Shown here piece after piece: positions 1-8,950 of a stretch of 64,000 nucleotides of DNA (positions are counted from its first letter, which is position 1; every line of letters starts with the position of its first letter). Below the pieces are notes generated by a model. The model saw only the letters and a list, made by a program, of their open reading frames with translations. It was not told the origin of the DNA and made no database searches. Origin of the DNA: Propionivibrio dicarboxylicus (GTDB lineage Bacteria; Pseudomonadota; Gammaproteobacteria; Burkholderiales; Rhodocyclaceae); contig NZ_FNCY01000008.1 in NCBI RefSeq assembly GCF_900099695.1, positions 130,656-194,655 of the forward strand. Direction: 5' to 3'. Position numbers and translations under genes: made by a program.

Positions 1-2464
1 TGTCCTTTTCGGCCAAGGAAAGCGCTTGGGAACCGTTCTCGGCATCATCTACACAGAATCCGATTGATTCCAGATGAGAGCCGACGATCTCCCGAATGAT
101 TGGGTCATCTTCAACAAGGAGGACTCGTGTACCCGGGAAGTTCTGCTTTAACAGTTCTTCGATATTGGAAGAGTCTTCGGTTTGCTCCTGAATTCTCGAA
201 AAATCCCTCTTCAAAGGAAGTTCAAACCAGAAAGTACTGCCAGATTCAGGTTCGCTTACCACTCCAATCTCTCCACCACTTAGTTGGACTAAGCGCTTGC
301 AAATTGCCAATCCCAATCCAGTACCGCCATATTGTCGGCTTGTACTGTTATCGGCTTGTTCGAAAGATTGAAATAGCCTTGCCTGTGCACCTAAGTCGAT
401 TCCGATACCGGTATCTGCAACTTCGAAACGAATTCGTACAGAGACAGAGTCTTCCGAAACAGGCGACGCCTTCAACGTCACCGATCCATGTTGTGTAAAC
501 TTGATAGCATTCCCGAGAAGATTGAGGAGAATTTGTCCTAGCCGCAAGGGGTCACCACGAAGCGGTAACTCTTTGAGCGAGTCGTGAGCATCGGTGATTA
601 GTCGCAATCCCTTATCAGCGGCCTTAAATTTAAGAGTCCCCACTATATTGTCGATGCAGGAGGCGATATTCAGCGGCACGTCTTCCAATACCATGCGATC
701 GGCTTCGATCTTTGAGAGGTCTAATATATCGTTAAGGATTGATAGTAGATGGTCGGCGGAGCGCCGCGCTTTGGCAAGGTACTCTTTCCCTTTAGCGTCT
801 GCAGTGCATCGATTGGCCAGTTCAATCATTCCTATCACACCGTTCATCGGGGTACGCAGTTCATGGCTCATGTTGGCAAGAAACGTACTTTTTGCACGAC
901 TGGCCGCTTCAGCCGCATTTTTTGCATCAGCCAATTCGACCGTGCGCGACGCCACGAGGGCCTCCAGATTTCCACGATAGCGAAGAAGCTCAGCTTCAGC
1001 GCGTTTTCGATCTGTAATGTCGCGAAATACCGTGACAGAGAAGCCAGAAAACGCTCCTCTATCATCAAGTATGGGGCGACTTGCGACCTCAACATCTAGT
1101 GGAGCACCAGATTTCGTCACAAACTGTCGCTCGCCGGAGAACAGGCCTCCATTGCGAATAGTCAAGTCAATCGGGCATTCACAACCTGATACGCAGTCGT
1201 CATTCGCGTGCCGATGAAACAACTCATGCCCGACCTTACCAATTACTTCGCCTGAGGAGAAACCCAATAACTCGGCAAACGCCGGGTTGATTGAGGTGAC
1301 TCGACCATGAGCATCCATCACATAAATACCATCGGCAATCGTGTCGGTAATTGCTCTAAAGCGTCGGCTCTGGAGGGCGAGTGCCTGCCGGGCACAAATA
1401 ACGCGCCAAGTAAGCAAGAATAAAAGAAACAATACAACACTCGTTGCAAAGGCTTCTTGATAAAAACTAACCCGGAGTGTCCCAAGTGTCGGAGCCGGCG
1501 CGTACGCGACGATATATGCCGTCAAATTACCAAGTACATCGTGTACCGGAACAAATGAGACAGCCCAATCTTCGAGATCCGACATATCTGGTCTGCTATT
1601 ACTAGCACTAAGATTTACGGACAAACTAAAGCGTTCGCCTTTGGTCATGCCGGTGTGCAATTTTGGCATGTTGGCTAATATCCGATTTAATTCCTGTACC
1701 TGCACAGATGGGGGAGGAGGCGAGTCAGGCAACCTCAGATGCACGTCTTCTGTGTACCAATCAGGATTTGGCTTCCAACGTTCATAGATGCCCTTTAAAT
1801 CACTAAAAAGTGCGGCATCTACTCCCCTTCCAAGTAACACAAGTGCGTAATCGCGTTCCGGATCGTTGCGCATCATGGCATCGCGCACACTCCTGAATGG
1901 GATACTGGTTTCAACGCTGCCTAAATGTCGCTTCCCCAGAAACAAGGGGGTGACATAGCGAAATCCGGAAAAAACGCGGCCAGGTTCAAATGAAGTGACA
2001 GGTCGAAGTTCCGTGTTTGCGATACGAACCGAGGGCCTGATATCCCAAAGAGAATCACCGTATTTGTCAGGCGCATGAAAGCGCAAATAGGCCTCAGACG
2101 ATGCAGTATGAAATTGAAACTGACGAATCCCGAGTTCGACCAAGCGATCGTAGGTTGACGCCAATCGACGATAAAGATGACCGCGGGCTAACGGATCACC
2201 ATCAAGGCCTGCAGCAAAAATAGCGAGAACTTCCGGACGACAGACTATCTCGTTAACTATCAGATCGTTCACTAAGGAAAAACTGTTAACACTCGCTCGA
2301 TAGGCAGTAGCGGCAACGGCAATGTGTTGATCGAGATATTGTTCCTCTTTACTTAACCAATTAGCATGAAGTAGCCAAAGCGCACCCAACCAGATGAGTA
2401 CAAATAGCGAGATGAAGAATACTCGCAAGCGCCAATCGATTTTGAGGTCTCGCTCGGCAAACAC
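1..2464 (-). CDS. Hybrid sensor histidine kinase (C-terminus beyond left edge)
   Basis: The reading frame is open from a GTG at 2464 to the window edge (about 821 codons). The first membrane segment is near residues 14-34, followed by a roughly 300-residue extracytoplasmic sensor region and a second membrane segment near 340. A PAS domain with PAC follows from about 365 to 490. The HisKA H-box SHELRTPMNG is near residue 533, then the N-box (NLLGNAIKF), G1 (DTGIGI) and G2 (GGTGLGLAI). A receiver domain begins near residue 780 (VLLVEDD) and is cut by the edge. It should autophosphorylate and pass phosphate to its own receiver. The GTG overlaps the TAG of the upstream binding-protein gene by one base (TAGTG), so the two are translationally coupled and the binding protein may feed the sensor. 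The ligand is unknown. Confidence 0.9.
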   Translation of the reverse strand, partial: MFAERDLKIDWRLRVFFISLFVLIWLGALWLLHANWLSKEEQYLDQHIAVAATAYRASVNSFSLVNDLIVNEIVCRPEVLAIFAAGLDGDPLARGHLYRRLASTYDRLVELGIRQFQFHTASSEAYLRFHAPDKYGDSLWDIRPSVRIANTELRPVTSFEPGRVFSGFRYVTPLFLGKRHLGSVETSIPFRSVRDAMMRNDPERDYALVLLGRGVDAALFSDLKGIYERWKPNPDWYTEDVHLRLPDSPPPPSVQVQELNRILANMPKLHTGMTKGERFSLSVNLSASNSRPDMSDLEDWAVSFVPVHDVLGNLTAYIVAYAPAPTLGTLRVSFYQEAFATSVVLFLLFLLTWRVICARQALALQSRRFRAITDTIADGIYVMDAHGRVTSINPAFAELLGFSSGEVIGKVGHELFHRHANDDCVSGCECPIDLTIRNGGLFSGERQFVTKSGAPLDVEVASRPILDDRGAFSGFSVTVFRDITDRKRAEAELLRYRGNLEALVASRTVELADAKNAAEAASRAKSTFLANMSHELRTPMNGVIGMIELANRCTADAKGKEYLAKARRSADHLLSILNDILDLSKIEADRMVLEDVPLNIASCIDNIVGTLKFKAADKGLRLITDAHDSLKELPLRGDPLRLGQILLNLLGNAIKFTQHGSVTLKASPVSEDSVSVRIRFEVADTGIGIDLGAQARLFQSFEQADNSTSRQYGGTGLGLAICKRLVQLSGGEIGVVSEPESGSTFWFELPLKRDFSRIQEQTEDSSNIEELLKQNFPGTRVLLVEDDPIIREIVGSHLESIGFCVDDAENGSQALSLAEKD

Positions 2465-3366
2465 TAGAAATTTCCTTCAGTTGGAATATCTTTTTTCTTG
2501 TATAGCACCCGCATTGGATTGTAATCAATGTCCTCTGCTGATACGGCCCCATGACGAACATTATCTCCCCATGTAGCACGAGTGTTCGAATCCACTTCTA
2601 AAAGTGCAATACGAACACTTTCTATTGTCTCTTTCGAAAGACGTTGGCTGTTGGCTATTAGTCCCAACGCGGGCAGCGCGGCCGTCTCTGCAAGCCTGAT
2701 AACACCCAGGTGCGCATATTTAGCCCCAATTGCGCTCTTGACCACGCCGAGATCGTAATCGCCTCGCACTACGGCCAAAGCAACTGCGTCGTGGGCATTC
2801 AAATATCGATATTTGTTCGATTCAATATGCGTCCCGGCCATATGCAAGAGTCCGTCAGCTGCGAAATAACCGCAAGTTGACATCGGCTGAGTAAGTGCAA
2901 TTTTCAGATTGCGCGGAAATTTCAACTTACGATCATTTCCAGCAAGAGCGATCATGGCACAAGTGTAGGCTGCTTCGCCGTTTGCTTCCCTAAATTTAAC
3001 TACGGGCTGAGCGGCAGGGAACACCTTCTTTAGTGCGACATATGGCAATGGTCCGAGATAAGCTAAATCAATCTTTCCGGAACGAAATTTGTCGAGAATT
3101 TCCTGATTGGATTTGGAGTACTCAATGCGAAACACCATGCCTAGTCTTTGCTCCAAATAACTGAGCAATGGTTTCCATTGCCCAATGACGAGTTCCGGCG
3201 ATTCCATTGGCATTGGTGCGAACACAACGACCCTATCTGCCGCATATCCTAAATCAATGCAGACACACATCACCACCCAAAGCATAGTACTAAAGCATAT
3301 TCTAGGCATTTTCGTACTCGCCACCCGAAGCATAGTCCACGTGATGAATTCTGGAGTGACATCCAT
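2464..3366 (-). CDS. PhnD-like periplasmic substrate-binding protein
   Basis: This is a phosphate/phosphonate-type periplasmic binding protein (PhnD / PBP type 2 superfamily). Typical blocks are visible: a FAPMPMESPELVIGQWKPLL-like opening, KIDLAYLGPLPYVAL, and a C-terminal GLIANSQRL stretch. A signal peptide is clear if translation starts at the internal Met at 3309 (MPRICFSTMLW...GYAA); the longer start at 3366 has no obvious ribosome site, so the true start is uncertain. No ABC permease or ATPase is nearby. The gene overlaps the hybrid kinase by one base, so I infer a sensory accessory protein, not a transporter component. The ligand cannot be told from the sequence. Confidence 0.8.
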   Translation of the reverse strand: MDVTPEFITWTMLRVASTKMPRICFSTMLWVVMCVCIDLGYAADRVVVFAPMPMESPELVIGQWKPLLSYLEQRLGMVFRIEYSKSNQEILDKFRSGKIDLAYLGPLPYVALKKVFPAAQPVVKFREANGEAAYTCAMIALAGNDRKLKFPRNLKIALTQPMSTCGYFAADGLLHMAGTHIESNKYRYLNAHDAVALAVVRGDYDLGVVKSAIGAKYAHLGVIRLAETAALPALGLIANSQRLSKETIESVRIALLEVDSNTRATWGDNVRHGAVSAEDIDYNPMRVLYKKKDIPTEGNF

Positions 3367-3736
3367 AAAATTTCAAGAATTCAATCGCATTCAACCAACT
3401 TTGCGACTGTCGGGGTTCGTCTAGTTGAGGTCGTCGTATTATTCTTCGCTGAGAGCATTCACTTTAGTCCAAATCTACCTCTGTGGTAGTGTCGATTGGG
3501 CGAAATCTCTTATCGTTGTGGCGAAACTGAAGACGCCTTTAAGGCAGATGTTGCTGTCGCCATGAGTGATGGCCAGACTAAGACCGGGTCTATGTGCCGC
3601 AGCGAATGAATGTTAAGTACAATCGACTGCCGGGAATTGAGGCGGAACTCGGCAAGGTAACCCGCTTCGGGCGTTGACTGTTTATTCTCAAGGGCAGAGA
3701 AACTATTGGCGATTTTTCTGCATTTTTTTGGAAAGA
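3367..3736. other. Intergenic region, no gene recognised
   Basis: About 370 bases between the divergently transcribed binding-protein gene and the HAD phosphatase. Only short reading frames occur and none has a convincing ribosome site or a recognisable product. Promoters for both flanking genes presumably lie here, but I see no clear consensus. Confidence 0.4.
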
Positions 3737-4213
3737 ATGCGCGTGATTGAGATAGGAATTCCGGGTCGTCAGAAGATTTCTTTGAGTCATCTCGTCCTCG
3801 ATTTCAATGGCACCCTGGCCTGTGATGGACATCTATTGCCCGGGATCAAGGATCGACTGGCAGTCTTGGCGGAGAAACTGCATGTTCATGTGGTGACTGC
3901 CGACACCTTTGGTCTTGTTCGGGAAACAACGTGTAATGTGCCATGTTCTATCACTATTCTTTCCCCGGGGCTGCAGGCCGAGTCGAAACTATCCCATGTG
4001 CAGACGCTTGGGACCGAATCATGCGTTTGTATCGGTAACGGCTATAACGACCGGTTGATGGTGCAGGATGCTGCGGTTGGGATTGCGGTTGTTCAAGGAG
4101 AAGGGGCTGCCACTGAAACGATGCTCGCGGCTGACGTTGTCGTGACGAATATTTTTGACGCTCTGGACCTCCTTGTCTCCCCTCTGCGCCTCGGGGCCAC
4201 ACTGAGGGATTAG
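3737..4213 (+). CDS. HAD-family hydrolase, soluble P-type-ATPase-like
   Basis: A 158-residue HAD-fold protein. Motif I is LVLDFNGTLA with the nucleophilic Asp near residue 22, motif II is VVTADT, a Lys candidate for motif III lies in ESKLSHV, and motif IV is IGNGYNDRLM. The size and the DFNGT form match the COG4087 group of stand-alone proteins resembling the phosphorylation domain of P-type ATPases. The internal ATG at 3737 was chosen because it is preceded by GGAAAG and homologues begin near this point; the frame is open upstream to 3674. Likely a cytoplasmic phosphatase; the substrate is unknown. It stands alone. Confidence 0.75.
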   Translation: MRVIEIGIPGRQKISLSHLVLDFNGTLACDGHLLPGIKDRLAVLAEKLHVHVVTADTFGLVRETTCNVPCSITILSPGLQAESKLSHVQTLGTESCVCIGNGYNDRLMVQDAAVGIAVVQGEGAATETMLAADVVVTNIFDALDLLVSPLRLGATLRD

Positions 4214-4372
4214 CCAGAAATCTGACCTGACTTTTGGCTAAAAGCCGGCACTTGACTTTTTTGTGGGCTCTTTGATGCCATGCTGATGTAATTTATGTCA
4301 GGAAAATTCCAGAGGAAACGGCGCATAAAAACGGTCGAATTCCTTCGCTCGGATCTCCTTGAGGACGCTGCT

Positions 4373-4705
4373 TCAGTACATTTCTAGAGCTGCTCGTAAG
4401 AGCAATACTAGTTTCGGATCCGAAATAGAGTAATAGATGTTATGCCTGGATCGACGGGGAGTTACCAAATGGCTAAACACCAATTTGTGAAGATGCTGTG
4501 AGACTAAAGGTTGAGACATACCGAGAATCTCAACCAACTCATTTACGCATAGTTCGCGATTATCGAGTGCATACAACACTCGCAAATTATTCACGCTCGA
4601 GAACCCGTGCCACATTGCGGCTTCTCTTGGAAATTTTGAAGGGTCAAGTCTAGGTCTCATGCTCAACGATTGGTTCAGCGTAATAACACTTAAGGACTCC
4701 CTCAA
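4373..4705 (-). CDS. ArsR-family winged-helix regulator
   Basis: An HTH of the ArsR/SmtB type occupies most of the 110 residues: LRVLYALDNRELCVNELVEI followed by recognition helix SQPLVSQHLHKL and wing YYSI. A single Cys lies in the first HTH segment (ELCV). It is visibly similar to the ArsR protein at 12734-13051, which shares the LRVLYAL and SQxLVSQ segments. The start is uncertain: a TTG at 4705 follows a purine-rich stretch, and an ATG at 4660 is the alternative. A TTAGCATATGCCAA palindrome lies about 70 bases upstream, and the same motif precedes many other operons in the window. This protein is therefore one of two candidates for the regulator of that motif (inference). Confidence 0.82.
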   Translation of the reverse strand: MRESLSVITLNQSLSMRPRLDPSKFPREAAMWHGFSSVNNLRVLYALDNRELCVNELVEILGMSQPLVSQHLHKLVFSHLVTPRRSRHNIYYSISDPKLVLLLRAALEMY

Positions 4706-4774
4706 GCCTCTTCCAACTCCAAAAAGGGACCGTGCAGACCATACATCGGAAACAACCCAAGCAACAGTCTTATA

Positions 4775-4788
4775 TTAGCATATGCCAA
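4775..4788. promoter_or_regulatory. Operator-like palindrome (TGGCATATGCCA family), arsR promoter
   Basis: TTAGCATATGCCAA, a near-perfect palindrome, lies 70 bases upstream of the arsR start. On the minus strand it is immediately followed by TAATATAAG, which can serve as a -10 element. It is a member of the recurrent motif described in the findings. Confidence 0.6.
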
Positions 4789-4899
4789 TGATTGGTTGTG
4801 AGCACTAAATAGCGACCTACGACGTTCAGTTGTAGCCCCTTGACTATAAGATGCTATGCCGTTTGTGTAATGAAACACGCTTCCGCGCTTGGTCTCGAA

Positions 4900-6183
4900 C
4901 TATTGGCTACCCATTAGTAAATTCGGCAACCAATCGCTCAACGCCGGAAAAATTGAGATGAGAAATAATACGAGGAGGTTAGCAATCAGAAACGGCATCG
5001 ACCCCCTGAATATCTGAACGATGCTCAAGCCGGAGATCGTCGAAACAACGTTCAGACACATGCCGACCGGCGGCGTGACAAGACCGATGGCCAAACCAAC
5101 AATCAGAATATTGCCGAACTGAATCGGAGAGACTCCCAAAAGCTGGAGTGGCGGCAGAAAAATCGGCGTCAACAGCATGATGGCGGGGCTCACATCAACA
5201 AAGAAACCGATGGCCAGAATGACCACATCAACAACGAGCAGGGCGGCGACAGGTGAGAGATGCATCTGCACAAACAACAAACCAACCGCTTCGGTGACAT
5301 GCTCTAGTGCCAGAATCCACGTAAAAACGCCGCAGAAAGCGATGATGATCATCACATTTGCACTACTCAGGATGGCGTCCTTGAAAAGCCCCGGCAAGTC
5401 GCGAATCTTCATTTCCTTGTAAACGAAAAGACCCACGAGTAGCGAATAAAGCGTACCGATTGCGGCGGACTCTGTCGCCGTGGTGATGCCGGAAACAACC
5501 GATCCCACGACAATAATCGGCATGGCAAGCGCCGGCAACGCATGCTTGCAGCATTCCCCGATCACTGCGGCGGAGAGATCGACGTCTTCGCACGGATAGT
5601 TGTGGCGGCGAGCCATGAATACGGTAATGGCCATCATCATGACCCCCACCATCAACCCGGCGATCATGCTCCCCAGAAACAGCTTTCCGACCGATTCCGA
5701 TGCAACAAAGGCATAGATCACCATCGGAATGCTTGGCGGGATGATCATGCCCATGGTCGACGCCCCCGCAACGAGCCCGGCGGCGAAACGCAGCGGATAT
5801 TTCCGCTTTTTCATTGCCGGAATCATGACCTGACCGATCGAGGCCGCATCGGAAACAGAAGACCCCGAGATGCCACTGATGATCATGCTCGCCATGATGC
5901 TGACATGGCCGAGACCGCCTCGCAGGCGTCCGGCAAACAGCATGCAGAAATCGATCAACCGGCTGGTCAGGCCGCCGTGGTTCATGAAATGCCCCATGAC
6001 GATGAACAAAGGCAAGGCAATCATCACCGAAGAATCCATCCCGGAAAATACGCGGGCCGGCAGGACGGTGATGAGGGTCGGCTGATGTATCAGGAAATAC
6101 AAGAGCCCCGATGTGCCCATGGAATAGGCGACAGGCACGCCCATGATCAGGAGTACGACCAGACTGCAAAGAAGCAATGTCAT
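4900..6183 (-). CDS. dctM: TRAP transporter large permease (DctM)
   Basis: A 427-residue very hydrophobic protein with about a dozen membrane segments, matching the TRAP DctM subunit. Family signatures include the N-terminal GVPVAYSMG stretch, GLVTPPVGMCLNVVSTISG near the C-terminus and PSIPMVIYAFVASESVGKLF. The ATG at 6183 overlaps the stop of dctQ (ATGA), which fixes this start although the frame is open further upstream. It forms the Na+- or H+-coupled import channel with DctQ, fed by the DctP protein encoded upstream. The substrate is probably an organic acid, given the aldolase in the same operon (inference). Confidence 0.93.
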   Translation of the reverse strand: MTLLLCSLVVLLIMGVPVAYSMGTSGLLYFLIHQPTLITVLPARVFSGMDSSVMIALPLFIVMGHFMNHGGLTSRLIDFCMLFAGRLRGGLGHVSIMASMIISGISGSSVSDAASIGQVMIPAMKKRKYPLRFAAGLVAGASTMGMIIPPSIPMVIYAFVASESVGKLFLGSMIAGLMVGVMMMAITVFMARRHNYPCEDVDLSAAVIGECCKHALPALAMPIIVVGSVVSGITTATESAAIGTLYSLLVGLFVYKEMKIRDLPGLFKDAILSSANVMIIIAFCGVFTWILALEHVTEAVGLLFVQMHLSPVAALLVVDVVILAIGFFVDVSPAIMLLTPIFLPPLQLLGVSPIQFGNILIVGLAIGLVTPPVGMCLNVVSTISGLSIVQIFRGSMPFLIANLLVLFLISIFPALSDWLPNLLMGSQ

Positions 6184-6716
6184 AGCGCCCCCCTGTTTTC
6201 TTCCGAGTTGCTTGCAAACATGGTCACCAGTCGAGTGACGCAGAACAGCACCGAAAAGGCACATCCGATAGGCATGGCGACCTGGACCAACCCCTCCGGC
6301 ACATGCAGGACGGGGTGTTCGCTGCCTCCGACGGCGCCCACCCAGTCGATGCTGTACTTGAACAGGAATGCGTTCAACATGCCGACGATGACGAGATTGG
6401 TCCCATCGACGATCCGGCGCACGCGCGCCGAAAGACAATTCACAAACGTATCGACGATGATGTGCCGACTCCGTGCAATGTCGACCGCCCCGCCAAGCGC
6501 GGTAGTGTAAATAAACAGCATGACGCCGGCCTCATTGGCGCCAACAATCGTTGTATTGAAGAGATAGCGCAAAGCGACAAGAACGATGACCAGAACAAAT
6601 ATGACGATGCATAGCACCATCACCAGCCACTGCAGAACTCCGGACAGCGCACCTTCCCATCGGCGCATCCGATTGTTCCAGCAACCGCAAGATACCGTCG
6701 CGGAAGAATCACTCAT
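6180..6716 (-). CDS. dctQ: TRAP transporter small permease (DctQ)
   Basis: A 178-residue protein with four predicted membrane segments. Its RSRHIIVDTF stretch is typical of DctQ (DUF-type TRAP small subunits). It lies between dctP and dctM on the same strand and overlaps dctM by four bases. The N-terminal 25 residues before the first membrane segment are polar and cytoplasmic. It pairs with DctM in the inner membrane and is required for assembly of the transporter. Confidence 0.9.
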   Translation of the reverse strand: MSDSSATVSCGCWNNRMRRWEGALSGVLQWLVMVLCIVIFVLVIVLVALRYLFNTTIVGANEAGVMLFIYTTALGGAVDIARSRHIIVDTFVNCLSARVRRIVDGTNLVIVGMLNAFLFKYSIDWVGAVGGSEHPVLHVPEGLVQVAMPIGCAFSVLFCVTRLVTMFASNSEENRGAL

Positions 6717-6774
6717 GGTTGTGTAACCCTCTCGTTATTCGCACCGGCAGCCGCCTGGGCTGCCGGCGTCTCCA

Positions 6775-7764
6775 TTACTTGCTTGCTGCAATCGCTGCCT
6801 GAATCTCGCTTTCCGAGAACGTGCCGTCCTTGACATAGCCATCCCAGACGGGTTTGACCTTGGCCACGAACTTCACACGACTCTCGGCTGAGATCGAATT
6901 GACTGTCATGTTCTTCTTGAGCGTTTCCATATAGTTGGCTTCAGAAGCGAGCCAGTTGGTGTCGCTCCACTCCATCGCTTCCTTAGCCGCCTTGTTAAAC
7001 ACCGCTTTCAGCTCTGCCGGTAGCGCCTGGTACCACTTGAGATTCACCATGAAAGGGTCCGGATGAATCTGATAGTCGACTATCGACAGATATTTCTGGG
7101 CTTCGTAGAACTTCATCTCGGCGATATTCGACGGCGGGTTCTCCTGCCCATCGACGACGCCCATCTTCAGCGCCATGTAGGTCTCGCCATAGGGAATCGA
7201 TTGGGGATTGGCACCGAGCGCCTGCATTGTCTTGACGATCGTCTCGATCGGCGGCGTGCGAATCTTCAAGCCTGCCGCATCTTCCGCCGTGTTTATCGGC
7301 CGTTTGCTGTTCGAAATCTGCCGAAAGCCCCCGGCAACGCCCGTCGCTGGAATGTAATAGCCATTCGCCTCGGCATGTTTGGCGATGTCAGAACCGAAAC
7401 TGCTGCGCATGGCCTTCAACACCGCGTCGGTACTGCTGAACAGGAAGGGCAGCGTGTATATCAGGAATTTCTTGTTGGCCTTCGTGAAAGCGCCTCCGCG
7501 TGTCCCCTGCACGCTTCCCATCTTGACCATGTCCATAACCTCGGGCTCGTTGCCGAGGGCGCTGGCAGCGAACAGCTCGACCGAGATTCTGCCATTACTG
7601 GCCTTTTCGACATTTTGCTTGAACATCAACATGGATTTGTGACGCACGCTGGATTCCGGCTGCGAGTGCGCGAATTTGAAATTGAATTCGGCGGCAAAGG
7701 CCGGCAACGCAATAGTCATACAGACTGCAGTCAGGCTCAGGGACTTCAGAAACAATCGACGCAT
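6775..7764 (-). CDS. dctP: TRAP transporter solute-binding protein (DctP)
   Basis: A periplasmic DctP-family receptor. The signal peptide is MRRLFLKSLSLTAV...PAFA followed by AEFNFKFAHSQPE. The conserved substrate-carboxylate Arg is in GLKIRTPP, and the MGVVDGQENPP block is typical. The ATG at 7764 was preferred because AGAGGAGG lies 9 bases upstream; an in-frame ATG at 7773 abuts that sequence. It delivers its ligand to DctQM. The conserved Arg points to a carboxylated substrate, and the neighbouring HpcH/HpaI aldolase suggests a 2-keto-3-deoxy sugar acid or a related oxo-acid (inference). Confidence 0.93.
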   Translation of the reverse strand: MRRLFLKSLSLTAVCMTIALPAFAAEFNFKFAHSQPESSVRHKSMLMFKQNVEKASNGRISVELFAASALGNEPEVMDMVKMGSVQGTRGGAFTKANKKFLIYTLPFLFSSTDAVLKAMRSSFGSDIAKHAEANGYYIPATGVAGGFRQISNSKRPINTAEDAAGLKIRTPPIETIVKTMQALGANPQSIPYGETYMALKMGVVDGQENPPSNIAEMKFYEAQKYLSIVDYQIHPDPFMVNLKWYQALPAELKAVFNKAAKEAMEWSDTNWLASEANYMETLKKNMTVNSISAESRVKFVAKVKPVWDGYVKDGTFSESEIQAAIAASK

Positions 7765-7828
7765 GATTGACATCCTCCTCTGTGGTTTACGCAATATGAT
7801 GTTTGGATCAGAAGCGTGCTCTGCGGTG

Positions 7829-8620
7829 CTATTGGCGCTGACGAATCTGTTCGACGCAGTCCGTCATGATGGTCTTGAAGGCCGTTTGCAAGTGGTACAT
7901 GTCGTTTCCGAGAATCAGCATATTCACCCCTTTGGCGATCATGTCCATGGCATTTTCAATGGTTGGCGGAACGACTGGGCACATCATCCCGACGCCTTTG
8001 GCGCGCGCCCTTGTCTCAATCTTCTTGTAGGCATCAATCAGGGATGGATGATCGATCTTGTAGCCGATGGGAAGATTGGCGGAGAGGGAATAGTCGATCG
8101 GCCCAAAATTGATCGCATCGATGCCATCGATCGAAAGGATGTCATCGACGTTGTCGGCAAATTCATAATCCTCGGCCATCGGAATAATCAGGCTTTCCTC
8201 GTTGCTTCGGCGGATGTATTCCTCCCAACTGAATCCGGGTCCGCCAAACGCGGCCGCCCGCACATTCGATTCGGCGCCCCGGCGTCCCACGGGGGGAAAC
8301 TTGGCGGCCCGAACGATTTCGGCAGCTTCTTCCTTTGTGCGTACGTGCGGTATGACGACCCCTTCCGCCCCCATCTCCAAGGTCTTGCGAATATCCACTT
8401 CGTTCGTTCCCGTCAGGCGAACGACTGAAGAAATGCCGGCGAGGCGGGCCGCCATGATTTGGCGCTCAAGTTCGGGACCGACCCCGATCGAGGTGTGCTC
8501 AACATCGAGATAGACAAAGTCATAGCCCCAATTGCCGACACTCTCGATGACGCACGATGCGCCTGTAAAAATCGCAAATCCGAACACCGGTCCGCGTTTC
8601 ATTTTTTGCCTGAGATTCAT
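7829..8620 (-). CDS. HpcH/HpaI-family class II aldolase
   Basis: A 263-residue metal-dependent aldolase of the HpcH/HpaI/GarL family (4-hydroxy-2-oxovalerate / 2-keto-3-deoxy-L-rhamnonate type), cleaving hydroxy-oxo-acids to pyruvate plus an aldehyde. Family features are FVYLDVEHTS, EGVVIPHVRTKEEA, PPVGRRG, IIPMAE and NFGPIDYSLS (metal-ligand and substrate-contact regions). The start at 8620 is fixed by AAAGGAGAGG 8 bases upstream; the frame is open to 8713 without a better site. It is the first gene of an operon aldolase-dctP-dctQ-dctM. The exact substrate cannot be assigned. Confidence 0.88.
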   Translation of the reverse strand: MNLRQKMKRGPVFGFAIFTGASCVIESVGNWGYDFVYLDVEHTSIGVGPELERQIMAARLAGISSVVRLTGTNEVDIRKTLEMGAEGVVIPHVRTKEEAAEIVRAAKFPPVGRRGAESNVRAAAFGGPGFSWEEYIRRSNEESLIIPMAEDYEFADNVDDILSIDGIDAINFGPIDYSLSANLPIGYKIDHPSLIDAYKKIETRARAKGVGMMCPVVPPTIENAMDMIAKGVNMLILGNDMYHLQTAFKTIMTDCVEQIRQRQ

Positions 8621-8709
8621 ACCAAAAACCTCTCCTTTAAGCGCGGCAAAGGCAAAACTGCTTGCTGATCCGTGCCATGGGTTAATGATGCTGGGGACGT
8701 GCGCGACCC

Positions 8710-8771
8710 ACACAAGCTACCAAACAGTAGGTGTGGAGTAATGGCTTTATAGACTGATTGGTAGGTCGTGT
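8710..8771. promoter_or_regulatory. Long inverted repeat, candidate operator of the TetR regulator
   Basis: The arms at 8710-8727 and 8754-8771 are 18 bases each and match at about 15 positions; the core is CTACCAAACAG against CTGATTGGTAG. The left arm is itself a small palindrome (CTAC-N6-GTAG, 8717-8730). It lies between the aldolase-TRAP operon and the divergent TetR gene, where a shared operator is expected. That the TetR protein binds here is inference. Confidence 0.5.
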
Positions 8772-8950
8772 CAACACTGCCGCCGGTCAGTCTGGCAGCA
8801 ACGGGAAGTTCAACCGAAAATTAGGCAACAAACAGGAGACGCCGGGCCAGCGCCACGACGCTGGAACACCATACCGAAAACTCCGAGAACTCTGCTATAT
8901 TTGCAGTGTCGGCGACAAGATCCATACCACTATAACCATACCTTTGACGC

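Noticed and set aside
5542..6510. Long plus-strand frame opposite dctM/dctQ
   Set aside because: The composition is implausible (His/Arg/Asp-rich) and the minus strand carries clear TRAP permease genes.
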